From Candidatus Microthrix subdominans (GTDB taxonomy: Bacteria; Actinomycetota; Acidimicrobiia; Acidimicrobiales; Microtrichaceae), in the NCBI GenBank assembly GCA_016719385.1, contig JADJZA010000008.1:248001-312000 (forward strand): a stretch of DNA of 64,000 bases. The letters are read 5' to 3'. Position numbers and translations under genes: made by a program. Position 1 is the stretch's first letter. Every line of letters starts with the position of its first letter. The notes under the pieces are model-generated. The model worked only from the letters and a program-made list of their open reading frames with translations. It did not search any database and was not told the DNA's origin. Shown here piece after piece: positions 23,689 through 37,403 of the stretch.

Positions 23689-24507
23689 GTGAGCGAGACG
23701 ATCTCGGTCGGGGATGCCGACGATCCTCGGTTGGCCGATTTTCGCCGGCTGAACGACCAGGCGGCGCGTCGGGAGATGGAGGACGACGAGTACTTCCTGT
23801 CGGAGGGGTGGGTGTCGATCGACCGGCTGATCGACTCCGGTCACGTCTTTCGATCGGTCCTGCTGTCGCCATCCAGAGTCAACCGCTTCCGGCCGTTCAC
23901 GGAGCGGCCCGAGATGGATGGCGTGCCGGTGTACGTGGCCGAGCGGGACGTGATGCACCACATCGTTGGGTTCGACCTGCCACGAGCGGTTCTGGTCTCG
24001 GCGTTCCGCCAGCCGCTTCAGTCTGTCGAGCACCTTGCAGCGACCTCGAAGCGGTTGATCGTGCTCGAGGCGCTCAACGACGACGAGAACGTCGGGGCGA
24101 TCGCACGGGCGGCCCGAGCCTTCGACATCGATGGCATGGTGCTCAGCCCCACTTGCACCGATCCCTACCATCGCCGCACCGTGCGGGTGAGCATGGGCGA
24201 GATCCTGCACATGCGCGTGGCCCGAGCCTCATCCGATGAGTGGCCCGGAGCGCTCGGCACGTTGCACGACCACGGGTTCGAATCGTGGGCGCTGACACCC
24301 GGCGTCGACGCCGAGGATCTGTGGAGGGCCGACGTGCCGGAGCGACTGGCGATCATGCTTGGAGCGGAGGGCCCGGGCCTGACCCCCGAGGTCCTCAGCG
24401 CCGCCAGCAAACGGGTGAGGATCCCGATCAGCGATGCGGTCGATTCGCTCAACGTCGGTCACGCAGCAGCGATCGTGTTCGCCGCTGTGTCGCGGGCACG
24501 CTCGTAG
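23689..24507 (+). CDS. SpoU/TrmH-family RNA 2'-O-methyltransferase
   Basis: 272 residues. An N-terminal substrate-binding region (FLSEGWVSIDRLI) is followed by the SPOUT methyltransferase domain with motif 1 LNDDENVGAIARAARAFDIDG, motif 2 LGAEGPGLTPEVL and motif 3 RIPISDAVDSLNVGHAAAIV. These build the trefoil knot that binds SAM. The family methylates ribose 2'-OH in 23S rRNA or tRNA; which RNA cannot be told. The GTG start is at 23689. It is monocistronic, and core genes resume here after the accessory island. Confidence 0.93.
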   Translation: MSETISVGDADDPRLADFRRLNDQAARREMEDDEYFLSEGWVSIDRLIDSGHVFRSVLLSPSRVNRFRPFTERPEMDGVPVYVAERDVMHHIVGFDLPRAVLVSAFRQPLQSVEHLAATSKRLIVLEALNDDENVGAIARAARAFDIDGMVLSPTCTDPYHRRTVRVSMGEILHMRVARASSDEWPGALGTLHDHGFESWALTPGVDAEDLWRADVPERLAIMLGAEGPGLTPEVLSAASKRVRIPISDAVDSLNVGHAAAIVFAAVSRARS

Positions 24508-24537
24508 TTCTGGGTTCAGCGCCTCGGCCGCAGTGCG

Positions 24538-25254
24538 TTACTCCTGGCTTCGCCGGAGGCGGACGCAGCACAGGGTGGGGTCGGGCTCGAGGCGCACGTC
24601 GAAGCCGCTGTCGTCGACCTCTGCAACGGCCGCTGCGATGAGGCAATGGTTCATGCGACACACCAACTCGGTGTGGCTTTTGGCCAGGACGTGGAATGGA
24701 CAGTTCCGCAGCACGACCGTGCCGTCGCTTTGCTCGAGCGGTTCGTAGCCCTGCCCGTGAAGCACCTCCAGCGTGGCCGCTCGGGCGGAGTCGGCCGAAC
24801 GCGCTCGGCCTTGGAGGGTCTTGATGGCCTGGCCGAGTTGTTGTCCGGCTGCGCGGGCGGCACCATCGACGGCGTCGGAGACGTCCCGCCCCGTCGCTTG
24901 AGCGTCCACAACGGCATCGGCAAGGAGGCGTCCGGCCAACTCGTAATCACGGGGCGGCAGGGCGATGTCGAACTCGGCATCGGAACGGCGGTACACCTTG
25001 GCGGGCCGGCCGGCGCCGGGGCCCGTCCGGCCGGTGAGCCGCTGGTAGTCCACGTCGAGGAGGCCTTCCTCGGCCAACCGGTCGAGGTGGTGGGCGGCGA
25101 CGCCCCGTTGGATGCCTGCAGCGTCGGCGGCTGCGTCCCGCCCGACCCAGTCACCTGCGGACACGATGTGGTCGTAGAGCGCCCGCCGGCTGGGCTCCCC
25201 CAGAACGCTGAGGGCGGCGATCTGGTCGATCGTGGGCGGTTGCTTCGCTGACAT
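24538..25254 (-). CDS. SufR-like winged-helix regulator with Cys cluster
   Basis: 238 residues. The N-terminal winged helix is ArsR-like (IAALSVLGEPSRRALYDHI, GIQRGVAAHHLDRLAEEGLL). A DNA wing contains TGPGAGRPAKVYR. The C-terminal domain has LRNCPFHVLAKSHTELVCRMNHCL and then TLCCVRL. The cysteines C (NCPFH), C (LVCRMN) and CC near the end follow the pattern of Fe-S-sensing SufR-type regulators (for example Rv1460). No suf genes are nearby, so its regulon may be elsewhere or may include the divergent patatin gene 95 bases away. The start was chosen at ATG 25254. Confidence 0.75.
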   Translation of the reverse strand: MSAKQPPTIDQIAALSVLGEPSRRALYDHIVSAGDWVGRDAAADAAGIQRGVAAHHLDRLAEEGLLDVDYQRLTGRTGPGAGRPAKVYRRSDAEFDIALPPRDYELAGRLLADAVVDAQATGRDVSDAVDGAARAAGQQLGQAIKTLQGRARSADSARAATLEVLHGQGYEPLEQSDGTVVLRNCPFHVLAKSHTELVCRMNHCLIAAAVAEVDDSGFDVRLEPDPTLCCVRLRRSQE

Positions 25255-25312
25255 GGGTACATCGTACCTCTAAGTGCAAGATTCGGTAGCTATAGACCGG
25301 GCGGCCCGCTAC

Positions 25313-25337
25313 TATCAACAATACAACTTGATGATAG
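25313..25337. promoter_or_regulatory. Short inverted repeat in the divergent SufR-like/patatin promoter region
   Basis: ATCAA (25314-25318) and TTGAT (25328-25332) form an inverted repeat in an AT-rich patch between two divergent genes. Nearby TATC/GATA extensions make it roughly symmetrical. It is a plausible operator for the divergently encoded regulator. A GAGAGG ribosome site precedes the patatin ATG. Support is weak. Confidence 0.3.
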
Positions 25338-25349
25338 AGAGGTGTTGCG

Positions 25350-26267
25350 ATGACCACAGCGTTCGTCCTGTCCGGTGGCGGCAGCCTCGGAGCCGTCCAG
25401 GCCGGCATGCTCGCCGCACTTGAAGAGCAGGGACTCCGCCCCGACCTGCTGATCGGCACGTCGGCCGGGGCGCTCAACGCCGCGTATCTCGGGGCGCACG
25501 GCTACTCGTCCGAGTCGATCGCCGATCTGGCGACGCTGTGGCGCGGGTTGCGACGACAGGACGTCTTTCCGGTCGATCCGCTTCGGTCGGTGTTGGCCTT
25601 CGCAGGGAAACGGGCCTCGTTGTGTTCGATGCGACCGCTGCGGCGGTTGGTCGACAAGCACCTGCCGATCACCGACTTGGGGGATGCGCAACTGCCGCTG
25701 CACATCATCACCACCGACGTACTGAGCGGCGAGGAGGTGGTGCTCTCCAGCGGCAATGCCACCACGGCGGTACTGGCGAGCGCCGCCATCCCGGCGGTAT
25801 TTCGACCGGTCGACCACGAGGGACGGCTGCTGATCGACGGCGGTGTCTCGAACAACACCGCCGTCGGTCAGGCCGTGGCGCTGGGGTCCGACCGGGTGGT
25901 GGTCGTGCCCGCCGGTTTTGCCTGCGACCTGAGCGAACCGCCCGGAACGCCGCTGGCCGCGTTGGCCCATTCGATCACGCTGCTGCTGGAGCAGCGACTG
26001 ATCGTCGAGGTCGCCCACTTCGCAGATCAGGTCGAGATCATCGTCGCACCCCCGCTGTGCCCCCTCAGCGTGAACGCCGTCGACTTCGGCCACGCCGACG
26101 AACTGATCGACCGCGCCCACGCAGACACCCGCAGCTGGCTCGAAGCGGGCAACGAACACCTGCCGCATCAGGCCCGCTTCCTCGCCTTGCATCACCACAG
26201 TCACAAGCACGGACCTGGCCCTGACCGTTCTGATCGCTTCCCACCGCTGGTCGACGAGGTCATGTAA
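25350..26267 (+). CDS. Patatin-like phospholipase
   Basis: 305 residues. The oxyanion motif SGGGSLGAVQAGML is near the N-terminus. The nucleophile elbow GTSAG holds the catalytic Ser near residue 38, in LIGTSAGALNAAYLG. The Asp partner is in LLIDGGVSNN (DGG). The family hydrolyses acyl ester bonds of phospholipids or lysophospholipids at or near the membrane; RssA-like bacterial members are of this length. No signal peptide or TM segment is visible. A clear ribosome-binding site (GAGAGG) lies 7 bases upstream. The Ser-Asp dyad is intact. Confidence 0.92.
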   Translation: MTTAFVLSGGGSLGAVQAGMLAALEEQGLRPDLLIGTSAGALNAAYLGAHGYSSESIADLATLWRGLRRQDVFPVDPLRSVLAFAGKRASLCSMRPLRRLVDKHLPITDLGDAQLPLHIITTDVLSGEEVVLSSGNATTAVLASAAIPAVFRPVDHEGRLLIDGGVSNNTAVGQAVALGSDRVVVVPAGFACDLSEPPGTPLAALAHSITLLLEQRLIVEVAHFADQVEIIVAPPLCPLSVNAVDFGHADELIDRAHADTRSWLEAGNEHLPHQARFLALHHHSHKHGPGPDRSDRFPPLVDEVM

Positions 26268-26377
26268 GCCGTACCGCACCGAGCGGATCGGCCACTGGGT
26301 CCTGGGGCCGGCCGGGGCGGCAACGTTGGCGGGTTAGGGTCGCTGACCCGCCGACCTACCCAGGAAACGAGGACCCG

Positions 26378-26740
26378 ATGGGCCACTACAAAGACATTGC
26401 CGCCGACCTGCGCGAGCCGTCCAAGTCGCTACGCGCCGCCATCCCCGAGGCGTACAGCGCGTTCGGTGCGCTCCATCAGGCGGCATCGGGCGACGGGGTA
26501 CTCCCGGCTAAGGTGAAGGAACTGATGGCCCTGGCCATCTCGGTGGTGAAGCAGTGCGACGGTTGCATCGCCAACCACGCCAGGGCCGCCGCCAAACAGG
26601 GTGCGACCGCCGAGGAAGTAGCCGAGACCCTCGGGGTCGCGCTGTTGATGGCTGGCGGGCCGGCCACGGTGTACGGGCCCCGGGCCTGGGAGGCGTTCCA
26701 CGAGTTTGCCGGCATCGACCTCCCCGGAGCGTCAGCGTGA
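26378..26740 (+). CDS. AhpD/carboxymuconolactone decarboxylase-like protein
   Basis: 120 residues. The AhpD-like core has KELMALAISVVKQCDGCIANHARAA, with the redox CxxC motif as CDGC and the downstream His of the proton relay. The C-terminus has the usual VAETLGVALLMAGGPATVYGP. Members reduce peroxides or are used with alkylhydroperoxidase systems; others are of unknown function. It overlaps the next gene by GTGA, so peroxidase-like and methyltransferase proteins are co-translated. The GAGG site before the ATG (cgaggacccg) supports the start. Confidence 0.88.
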   Translation: MGHYKDIAADLREPSKSLRAAIPEAYSAFGALHQAASGDGVLPAKVKELMALAISVVKQCDGCIANHARAAAKQGATAEEVAETLGVALLMAGGPATVYGPRAWEAFHEFAGIDLPGASA

Positions 26741-27357
26741 GTGACCCCCGGCGCTGGGACGAGCGCTACAGCACTACCGACCTTATCTGGAAGAGCGAAC
26801 CGAACCAGTTCCTTCCGCCCGAGGTCGATGGCCTCACGCCGGGCCGGGCACTGGATCTCGCCTGCGGCGAAGGTCGCAACGCTGTCTGGCTGGCCAGCCG
26901 GGGCTGGACGGTCACCGGCATCGACTTCTCCCAAGTGGGGCTGACCAAGGCGGCGGGACTGGCGGAGGCGAACGACGTCACCATCGAGTGGATCGTCGAG
27001 GACGTGACCGCCGGAGAGCCCACCGGCGAGTTCGACCTCGTCATCGTCTTCTACCTGCAGGTACCCGAGCCGGAGCGCCGGGCCGCCTTCTCGCGGGCCG
27101 CTCGCGAGCTCGCCCCCGGGGGCACCCTGCTGATCGTCGGCCACGATCTGTTGAATCTCACCGAAGGGGTTGGTGGCCCCCCGGATGCGGCCGTGCTCTA
27201 CGGTCCCGACGACGTTCGGCGGGACCTGTCCGAGGCCGGGGTTGACGACCTGGTCATCGAGCGAGCCGAGCGGGTCAATCGATCCGTCGACACCGACAAC
27301 GGGCCGGCTGTGGCGATCGATTGCCTCGCCCGCGCCCACCGGCCGGCGACGGCCTGA
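26737..27357 (+). CDS. Class I SAM-dependent methyltransferase
   Basis: 206 residues beginning VSDPRRWDERYSTTDLIW. The SAM-binding motif is ALDLACGEGRNAVWLASRGW, followed by VTGIDFSQVGL as the acidic loop. Later motifs are EFDLVIVFYLQVPEP and ELAPGGTLLIVGHD. It resembles the TehB/thiopurine-methyltransferase-like family (small-molecule or tellurite/thiol methylation); the substrate is unknown. GTG overlaps the AhpD stop. Its position next to an AhpD-like gene suggests a stress or detoxification role, by inference only. Confidence 0.87.
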   Translation: MSDPRRWDERYSTTDLIWKSEPNQFLPPEVDGLTPGRALDLACGEGRNAVWLASRGWTVTGIDFSQVGLTKAAGLAEANDVTIEWIVEDVTAGEPTGEFDLVIVFYLQVPEPERRAAFSRAARELAPGGTLLIVGHDLLNLTEGVGGPPDAAVLYGPDDVRRDLSEAGVDDLVIERAERVNRSVDTDNGPAVAIDCLARAHRPATA

Positions 27358-27443
27358 ACGCAGGACGACGGGGGCCGTTGCCGCGACAGACCCTCCTTGT
27401 CCCACCGACCTGGATTGTCACAGGACCGTCGTAGGCTGTCGCC

Positions 27444-29543
<2,100 letters not shown>

Positions 29544-29624
29544 CCCCGCCTGTGGCATCCTCCGAACGCGGATCTGTCCGATGAATGGCCCGCACGATCG
29601 TGCCGCGGTCAGGCTGGAGAGCGG

Positions 29625-31595
29625 ATGAGTGCCACGGACACGACCGCCCATGCTGCATCGAGCGCTGCTGCGGCGCGTCCTGCGCTGGGCTACCTGCCCT
29701 CGCTCGACGGGCTGCGGGGAATCGCCGTCGCCGCCGTCGTCGCGTACCACCTCGACTTCGGGTGGGCGCAGGGCGGCTACCTGGGCGTCTCCTTGTTCTT
29801 CACCCTGTCCGGCTACCTGATCAGCCGCCTGATGATGGGCGAGGTTGAGCGCACCGGCCGGGTGGCAGTGGGCGCGTTCTGGCGACGCCGGATCAAACGG
29901 CTGGCCCCTGCGTCGATGGTGACGTTGACGTCGATCGTGGCCTTGGAGCACCTCGACCCGTCGATCTGGTCCACCACCGGGTTCCGATCCTCGATGTTCG
30001 GGGCCTTGTTCCACGTGGCCAACTGGGAGGCCCTGATCTCGGGCACCGGCTACTTCGACCTGCTCGGGGTGGCCTCGCCGGTGCGCCACTACTGGTCGCT
30101 CGCCATCGAGGAGCAGTTCTACCTGGTCTTTCCCCTGGTGGTGCTGGTGCTGATCGGCTCGCAGCGCAAACGGATCGACCGGCTCGTGCCCCTGGCCATC
30201 GTCGGCATTGCGATCTCGACCGTGCTGACGTTGCTGCTCTCGTCCAACCCGGAGCGGGTGTACCTGGGCACCGATACCCGTATGGCCGAGATCCTCTTCG
30301 GTGTGCTCTTCGGTGCGCTGCACCATCGCCTCGGCGACCGGCTCGGCCGGCGGGCGGCCAGCCTGGCGCTACCCGCCCTGGCCATCTTCATCCTGGCGGT
30401 GATCACGCTGCCGGCCTCGAGCCCCATCATCTCCCATGGCGGCCTGATCGTCGGCGGCGGGATCTGGGCGGTGCTGATCGTCGGAGTGGCCCACGCCGGG
30501 CCCACGTCCCGCGTCGGCCTGGCCGGCACCCTGGCGGCCGAACCGCTGCCGTACCTGGGCCGCATCAGCTATGCCCTGTACCTGACGCACTGGCCGATCC
30601 TGCAGGTGCTGTCCCAGGGGCGCCTGGGCACCGGCAGGCTGGCCACGGTCGTCATCCAGGTCGGCGTCTCGGTGGCGGTCGCCTCGGCGATCACGTTCTG
30701 GATCGAGCGCCCGATCCGTACGTGGCGCCCCAAGATCACCGCCACCGTCCCGCTGGCCTGGCTGACCGCAACAACGGTCGTCGCCGGCCTGATCCTCCTG
30801 CCGTTGCCGTCGTCCGAGGCGTCGGCCGAGGATCTCGGCGCCCCGCTGGTCACGGTGCCGCGCGGTGCGCCGGTGCAGGGCGCCGCCGACGTCGATTTCG
30901 GTGACACGGTGGCAGAGTTCGGGGACTCGGTCGGCTTCACCACCTTCTTCGTGAGCGACGGCTGGCTTCAGGAGAACGTCGGCGTCAAGGTGGTCGGCCA
31001 TGCCGCGCTGGGGTGCGGCACGATGACCGACATCGATCTCCAGGTCGCCCCCGGGCAGCCACGCCTAAAGCCGCCGCCGGGCTGCCTCGATGCCGCCGGA
31101 ATGGCCGAGCTGATCGCCGAGGACACACCGGACGTCGTCTTGTACATGTCCCTGGGCATCGACCTGTACGACCACGAGATCGACGGCGAGTGGACCTCGC
31201 TGGCCGACCCCGCCTTCCAGCAGCGCTACACCGAGGTGCTGTCCGCCAAGCTGGACGCCCTCGAATCGGGCGGCGCCACCGTGCTGATCGGCAACGTGCC
31301 GCCGACGCAGCCCATCGACGCAAACGGCGTCCGGGTGGGCAAGGACTTCCCCGAGCGGGTGCGGGTGCTCAACGACATCATCGCCCGGGAGGCCAACGAG
31401 CGCGTGGGCACCGTCGTGCTCGACTACGCCGGAGCGGTCGAGCTGGCAGAGCAGACGGTCGACCTGCGACCCGACGGGGTGCATCCCAATCCCGAGCTGG
31501 GCTCCGGCTGGGTCGACGCCTACTTCGGGCCGATCATCATCGACGCCCAGTCGAGGGCGCTCGAGGAGCAGGCCACCGACGACCCCGCCCTGTAG
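29625..31595 (+). CDS. Acyltransferase-3 family membrane protein with SGNH C-terminal domain
   Basis: 656 residues. The N-terminal acyltransferase-3 domain (about 20-370) has LPSLDGLRGIAVAAVVAYHL, GVSLFFTLSGYLIS, HYWSLAIEEQFYLVFPL and YLGRISYALYLTHWPIL, with about ten TM segments. The C-terminal ~230 residues form a periplasmic SGNH-like hydrolase domain: a degenerate block I (EFGDSVG) and a final DGVHPN with the catalytic Asp-His. OafA-type proteins O-acetylate cell-envelope polysaccharides. The first catalytic block has EFGDS where GDS is expected, so the Ser is retained. It is monocistronic with an unusual repeat-rich intergenic region downstream. Confidence 0.92.
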   Translation: MSATDTTAHAASSAAAARPALGYLPSLDGLRGIAVAAVVAYHLDFGWAQGGYLGVSLFFTLSGYLISRLMMGEVERTGRVAVGAFWRRRIKRLAPASMVTLTSIVALEHLDPSIWSTTGFRSSMFGALFHVANWEALISGTGYFDLLGVASPVRHYWSLAIEEQFYLVFPLVVLVLIGSQRKRIDRLVPLAIVGIAISTVLTLLLSSNPERVYLGTDTRMAEILFGVLFGALHHRLGDRLGRRAASLALPALAIFILAVITLPASSPIISHGGLIVGGGIWAVLIVGVAHAGPTSRVGLAGTLAAEPLPYLGRISYALYLTHWPILQVLSQGRLGTGRLATVVIQVGVSVAVASAITFWIERPIRTWRPKITATVPLAWLTATTVVAGLILLPLPSSEASAEDLGAPLVTVPRGAPVQGAADVDFGDTVAEFGDSVGFTTFFVSDGWLQENVGVKVVGHAALGCGTMTDIDLQVAPGQPRLKPPPGCLDAAGMAELIAEDTPDVVLYMSLGIDLYDHEIDGEWTSLADPAFQQRYTEVLSAKLDALESGGATVLIGNVPPTQPIDANGVRVGKDFPERVRVLNDIIAREANERVGTVVLDYAGAVELAEQTVDLRPDGVHPNPELGSGWVDAYFGPIIIDAQSRALEEQATDDPAL

Positions 31596-31666
31596 CGGCC
31601 GGGGCTTTCGTGAGGTGCGCGGCGCTTGGCCGGGCGAGCGACCGGGTGGGCGGTGCTGCAAGAGTC

Positions 31667-31711
31667 TGACCGCCGACTTTCGCATGGTGGTCATGCGCAA
31701 GTCGGCGGTCA
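31667..31711. terminator. Long hairpin between the convergent acyltransferase and aroC genes
   Basis: Arms 31667-31686 and 31692-31711 are complementary at 19 of 20 positions around a 5-base loop. A looser continuation outward (10 of 13 matches) extends the pairing to about 31654-31724. It sits downstream of the acyltransferase stop and of aroC, so a bidirectional terminator is the simplest reading. A MITE-like or REP-like hairpin is also possible. Confidence 0.5.
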
Positions 31712-31790
31712 GGCTTTCGCAGCAGGTCGAGCAGGCTGCTGAGGGTCGCTGGAACCAGCGCCAGCGCGAGTCGGCCACCGGTCGGTGACG

Positions 31791-31954
31791 CCAGGTCAGA
31801 GGATGTCGACGGCCCGGTGAGGCCAGGGCGGAGGATGCCGCCGGCCCGGTGAGGCCAGGTCGGGGGATGTCGACGGCCCGGCAAGGCAAGGCCGGGGCGG
31901 AGGAGGCGTCGGTGCGGCGATGCCAGGTTAGAGGACGTCGACGGCCCGCTGGGC
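31791..31954. repeat. Tandem 32-bp repeats overlapping the aroC 3' end
   Basis: Copies start at 31791, 31823, 31855 and (less clearly) 31887, with period 32. The copy at 31923 contains the aroC stop and its last codons (VDVL). The 31791 and 31923 copies differ by about three substitutions and one indel over 36 bases. The repeat core is GGATGTCGACGGCCCGG. Either the copies arose by tandem duplication of the aroC end, or aroC ran into a repeat array. It is not CRISPR, because there are no spacers. Confidence 0.7.
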
Positions 31955-33028
31955 CAGCCAGGCGTCGGCCAAGCACAGCAGCATGGCAGCTTCGACCAGC
32001 GGCACTGCGCGGGGGAGGACGCAAGGGTCGTGGCGGCCCTTGGCCGCCAGCTTGACCGCTTCGTTGCCTCGGTTGACCGTGTCCTGAACGCTTCCGATCG
32101 TGGCGGTCGGCTTGAAGGCCACCCGGCAGATCACCGGCGCCCCGTTGGAGATGCCCCCTTGGATGCCGCCGGAGCGGTTGGCGGCGACGTCGGGTCGGCC
32201 GTCGGCCCCCGGCACAAACGGATCGTTGTGGGTGCGGCCGGTCATCGTGGTGCCGGCAAAGCCCGAGCCCACCTCGAAGCCCTTGGCGGCAGGCAGCGAC
32301 ATGCACGCCGTCGCCAGCGTGGCGTCCAGCTTGTCGAACACCGGGTCGCCCAGCCCGGCGGGCACGCCCCGGGCGACGCACGTGACCGCTCCGCCCAGGC
32401 TGTCGCCGTCGCGTCGGGCTGCGTTGATCGCCGCTTCGATGCGGGCGGCCGCCTCCGGATCGGGACAGCGGGTGGGGCCGGCCTCGACGTCGGCCAGGGT
32501 GACCCGGTCCGGGTCGACCTCGGCGGTGATATCGCCGACGCTGCTCACCCAGCCGAGCACCTCGATGCCGGCGCCCTGGGCCAGCAGCTGGCGGGCGATC
32601 CCGGCGGCGGCCACCCGCCCGACCGTCTCGCGGGCCGAGGCCCGGCCGCCGCCGGACGCCGCCTGCACGCCGTACTTGGCGTCGTAGGTGTAATCGGCGT
32701 GGCTGGGGCGATAGACGTCGGACATGTGTCCGTAGGCGCCGGGTCGCTGGTCGGCGTTGCGCACCAGCATGGCGATCGGCGTCCCCAACGTGACTGCGTC
32801 CCCCTCCTCCTCCATGGCGACGCCGGAGAGAATCTCGACCCGATCGGCCTCTTGGCGTTGGGTCACCAGGCGACTCTGGCCGGGACGGCGTCGGTCGAGG
32901 TCGGCCTGCACGGCGGCGACGTCAAGCTCCAACCGGGGCGGGCACCCATCGACGATGCAGCCGACGCCGACGCCGTGGGACTCGCCGAAGGTGGTGACGC
33001 GGAACAACCGGCCGGAGGTACTGGACAT
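31928..33028 (-). CDS. aroC: Chorismate synthase
   Basis: 366 residues. It converts 5-enolpyruvylshikimate-3-phosphate to chorismate, using reduced FMN. Signatures present are RVTTFGESHGVGVGCIVDG at the N-terminus, RPSHADYTYDAKYGVQAASGGGRASARETVGRVAAGA-like residues around 100-135, and GGIQGGISNGAPVICRVAFKPTAT near 300. Length is usual. The ATG at 33028 was chosen because the conserved SGRLFRVTTFGESHG core begins just behind it. Its last codons lie in a tandem repeat. There is no adjacent aro gene. Confidence 0.97.
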   Translation of the reverse strand: MSSTSGRLFRVTTFGESHGVGVGCIVDGCPPRLELDVAAVQADLDRRRPGQSRLVTQRQEADRVEILSGVAMEEEGDAVTLGTPIAMLVRNADQRPGAYGHMSDVYRPSHADYTYDAKYGVQAASGGGRASARETVGRVAAAGIARQLLAQGAGIEVLGWVSSVGDITAEVDPDRVTLADVEAGPTRCPDPEAAARIEAAINAARRDGDSLGGAVTCVARGVPAGLGDPVFDKLDATLATACMSLPAAKGFEVGSGFAGTTMTGRTHNDPFVPGADGRPDVAANRSGGIQGGISNGAPVICRVAFKPTATIGSVQDTVNRGNEAVKLAAKGRHDPCVLPRAVPLVEAAMLLCLADAWLAQRAVDVL

Positions 33029-33175
33029 GCCACCAGTATCGCCGCCGAGCGGACCCGTTCCGCACACCGGGCGTCAGACGGGTCGCACGCGACGATCAGC
33101 GGGTGAGTCCACCGCCCAGCCTGCCACCGTCGGCGTCTCGTCCCCGGCCGGGGAACGACGCACCGGCCAGAAACG

Positions 33176-34384
33176 CTAGGTGTACTTGCCCAGCTCGAGG
33201 CGGGCCACCATGGCCCGATGCACCTCGTCGGGGCCGTCGGCCAGGCGCAGCGCTCGGGCCATGCCCATCAGGTAGCTCAGCTCGGGGTCGGCGACGCCTT
33301 CGCCGCCGTGGATCTGGATGGCCGCATCCACCACCTGCTGAAGGACGTTGGGGGCCACCACCTTGATGGCCGAGATGCTGACGAGCGCGCCGAAGGTGCC
33401 CTGGGTGTCCAGCTCCCATGCGGCCTTCATCGTCAACAACCGGGCCTGGTCGATCGCCATGCGACAGTTGGCGATGATGTCCCGGTTGCCCCCCAGGTTC
33501 ATCAACGGCTTGCCGAAGGCGGTCCGAAGAACCGACCGCTCGCAGAGGCGCTGAAGCGCCCGTTCGGCCGCGCCGATCGCCCGCATGCAGTGATGGATGC
33601 GGCCGGGGCCGAGCCGTCCCTGGGCGATCTCGAAGCCCCGCCCGGGCCCGGCGATGATCGCTTCGGCCGGCAGCCGAACGTTGTCGAAGAGGATCTCGGC
33701 GTGTCCGTGCGGCTCCCCGAGATCGCCGAAGACGGGCAGCATGCGCAGGATCCTCACGCCTGGGGAGTCGATCGGCACCAGCACCATCGAGTGCCGCTGA
33801 TGCCGATCGGCGGACGGGTCGGTGACCCCCATGAAGATCAGGAACGCACAGCGCGGATCGCCCGCCCCGCTCGTCCACCATTTCTGGCCGTTGAGCACCA
33901 CCTCGTCGCCGTCCAACTCGGCGGTGGCCGCCATGTTGGTGGCGTCGCTCGAGGCGACCGCCGGTTCGGTCATCGAAAAGCCCGAGCGGATCTCGCCATC
34001 GAGCAACGGCAGCAACCACTGTTCCTTCTGCAGGTCCGAGCCGTACTGCACCAGCACCTCGGCGTTACCGGTGTCGGGGGCTGCGCAGTTGAACACCTCG
34101 GGGGCGAGGAAGCTGCGCCCGGTCAGCTCGGCGACGGGTGCGTAGTCGCGGTTGTTGAGGCCCGCCCCGTGGGTCTCGTCGGGGAGAAACAGGTTCCACA
34201 GGCCCAACTCCTTGGCCTGTCCCTTCAGTTCCTCGACGATCGGCGGCACCCGCCACTGACGCCAATCGTCGCTCCCCGACAGCTGATCCCGGTAGGTCGT
34301 CTCGTTGGGCACGATTCGCTCGCGTACGAAGCGCTCCACCTGCTCCATGACGATCTGGGCCCGTTCGGAGTGCTCAAAGTCCAT
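33176..34384 (-). CDS. Acyl-CoA dehydrogenase family protein
   Basis: 402 residues. The family signatures are SGFSMTEPAVASSDATNM (FAD/acyl-CoA binding), VVLNGQKWWTSGA, RLGPGRIHHCMRAIGAAERAL and IHGGEGVADPELSYLMGMARALR near the C-terminus. The last has the IQIHGG box with the conserved Gly region. It oxidises an acyl-CoA to the 2-enoyl-CoA using FAD and passes electrons to ETF. Which chain type is unknown; IHGGEGVADPE is common in the FadE-like long or branched members. The ATG at 34384 was chosen. The gene is isolated, with the uvrA promoter 150 bases upstream and divergent. Confidence 0.93.
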   Translation of the reverse strand: MDFEHSERAQIVMEQVERFVRERIVPNETTYRDQLSGSDDWRQWRVPPIVEELKGQAKELGLWNLFLPDETHGAGLNNRDYAPVAELTGRSFLAPEVFNCAAPDTGNAEVLVQYGSDLQKEQWLLPLLDGEIRSGFSMTEPAVASSDATNMAATAELDGDEVVLNGQKWWTSGAGDPRCAFLIFMGVTDPSADRHQRHSMVLVPIDSPGVRILRMLPVFGDLGEPHGHAEILFDNVRLPAEAIIAGPGRGFEIAQGRLGPGRIHHCMRAIGAAERALQRLCERSVLRTAFGKPLMNLGGNRDIIANCRMAIDQARLLTMKAAWELDTQGTFGALVSISAIKVVAPNVLQQVVDAAIQIHGGEGVADPELSYLMGMARALRLADGPDEVHRAMVARLELGKYT

Positions 34385-34534
34385 GATGGCCAGGGTAGGG
34401 CCCGGGGTCGGTCGGCGCTCCGGCTTGGTCGATGTCTTCTCCGACGTTGAGCCCGAGATCGGCCCCCGAGCTTGGGCCGGCACCCTGTGGCGAACAGGTG
34501 TTCCCCGACTGGGGGTCGGTAGTAGTGTTGTCCC

Positions 34535-37390
<2,856 letters not shown>

Positions 37391-37403
37391 CCCGCCAGAC
37401 GGC

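Noticed and set aside
24269..24292. GGTTCGAATC-like T-loop resembling a tRNA arm
   Set aside because: It lies within the SpoU-methyltransferase coding frame and no acceptor or anticodon stem fits.
31791..31954. Possible CRISPR array
   Set aside because: The repeats are directly adjacent with no unique spacers and overlap the aroC gene end.
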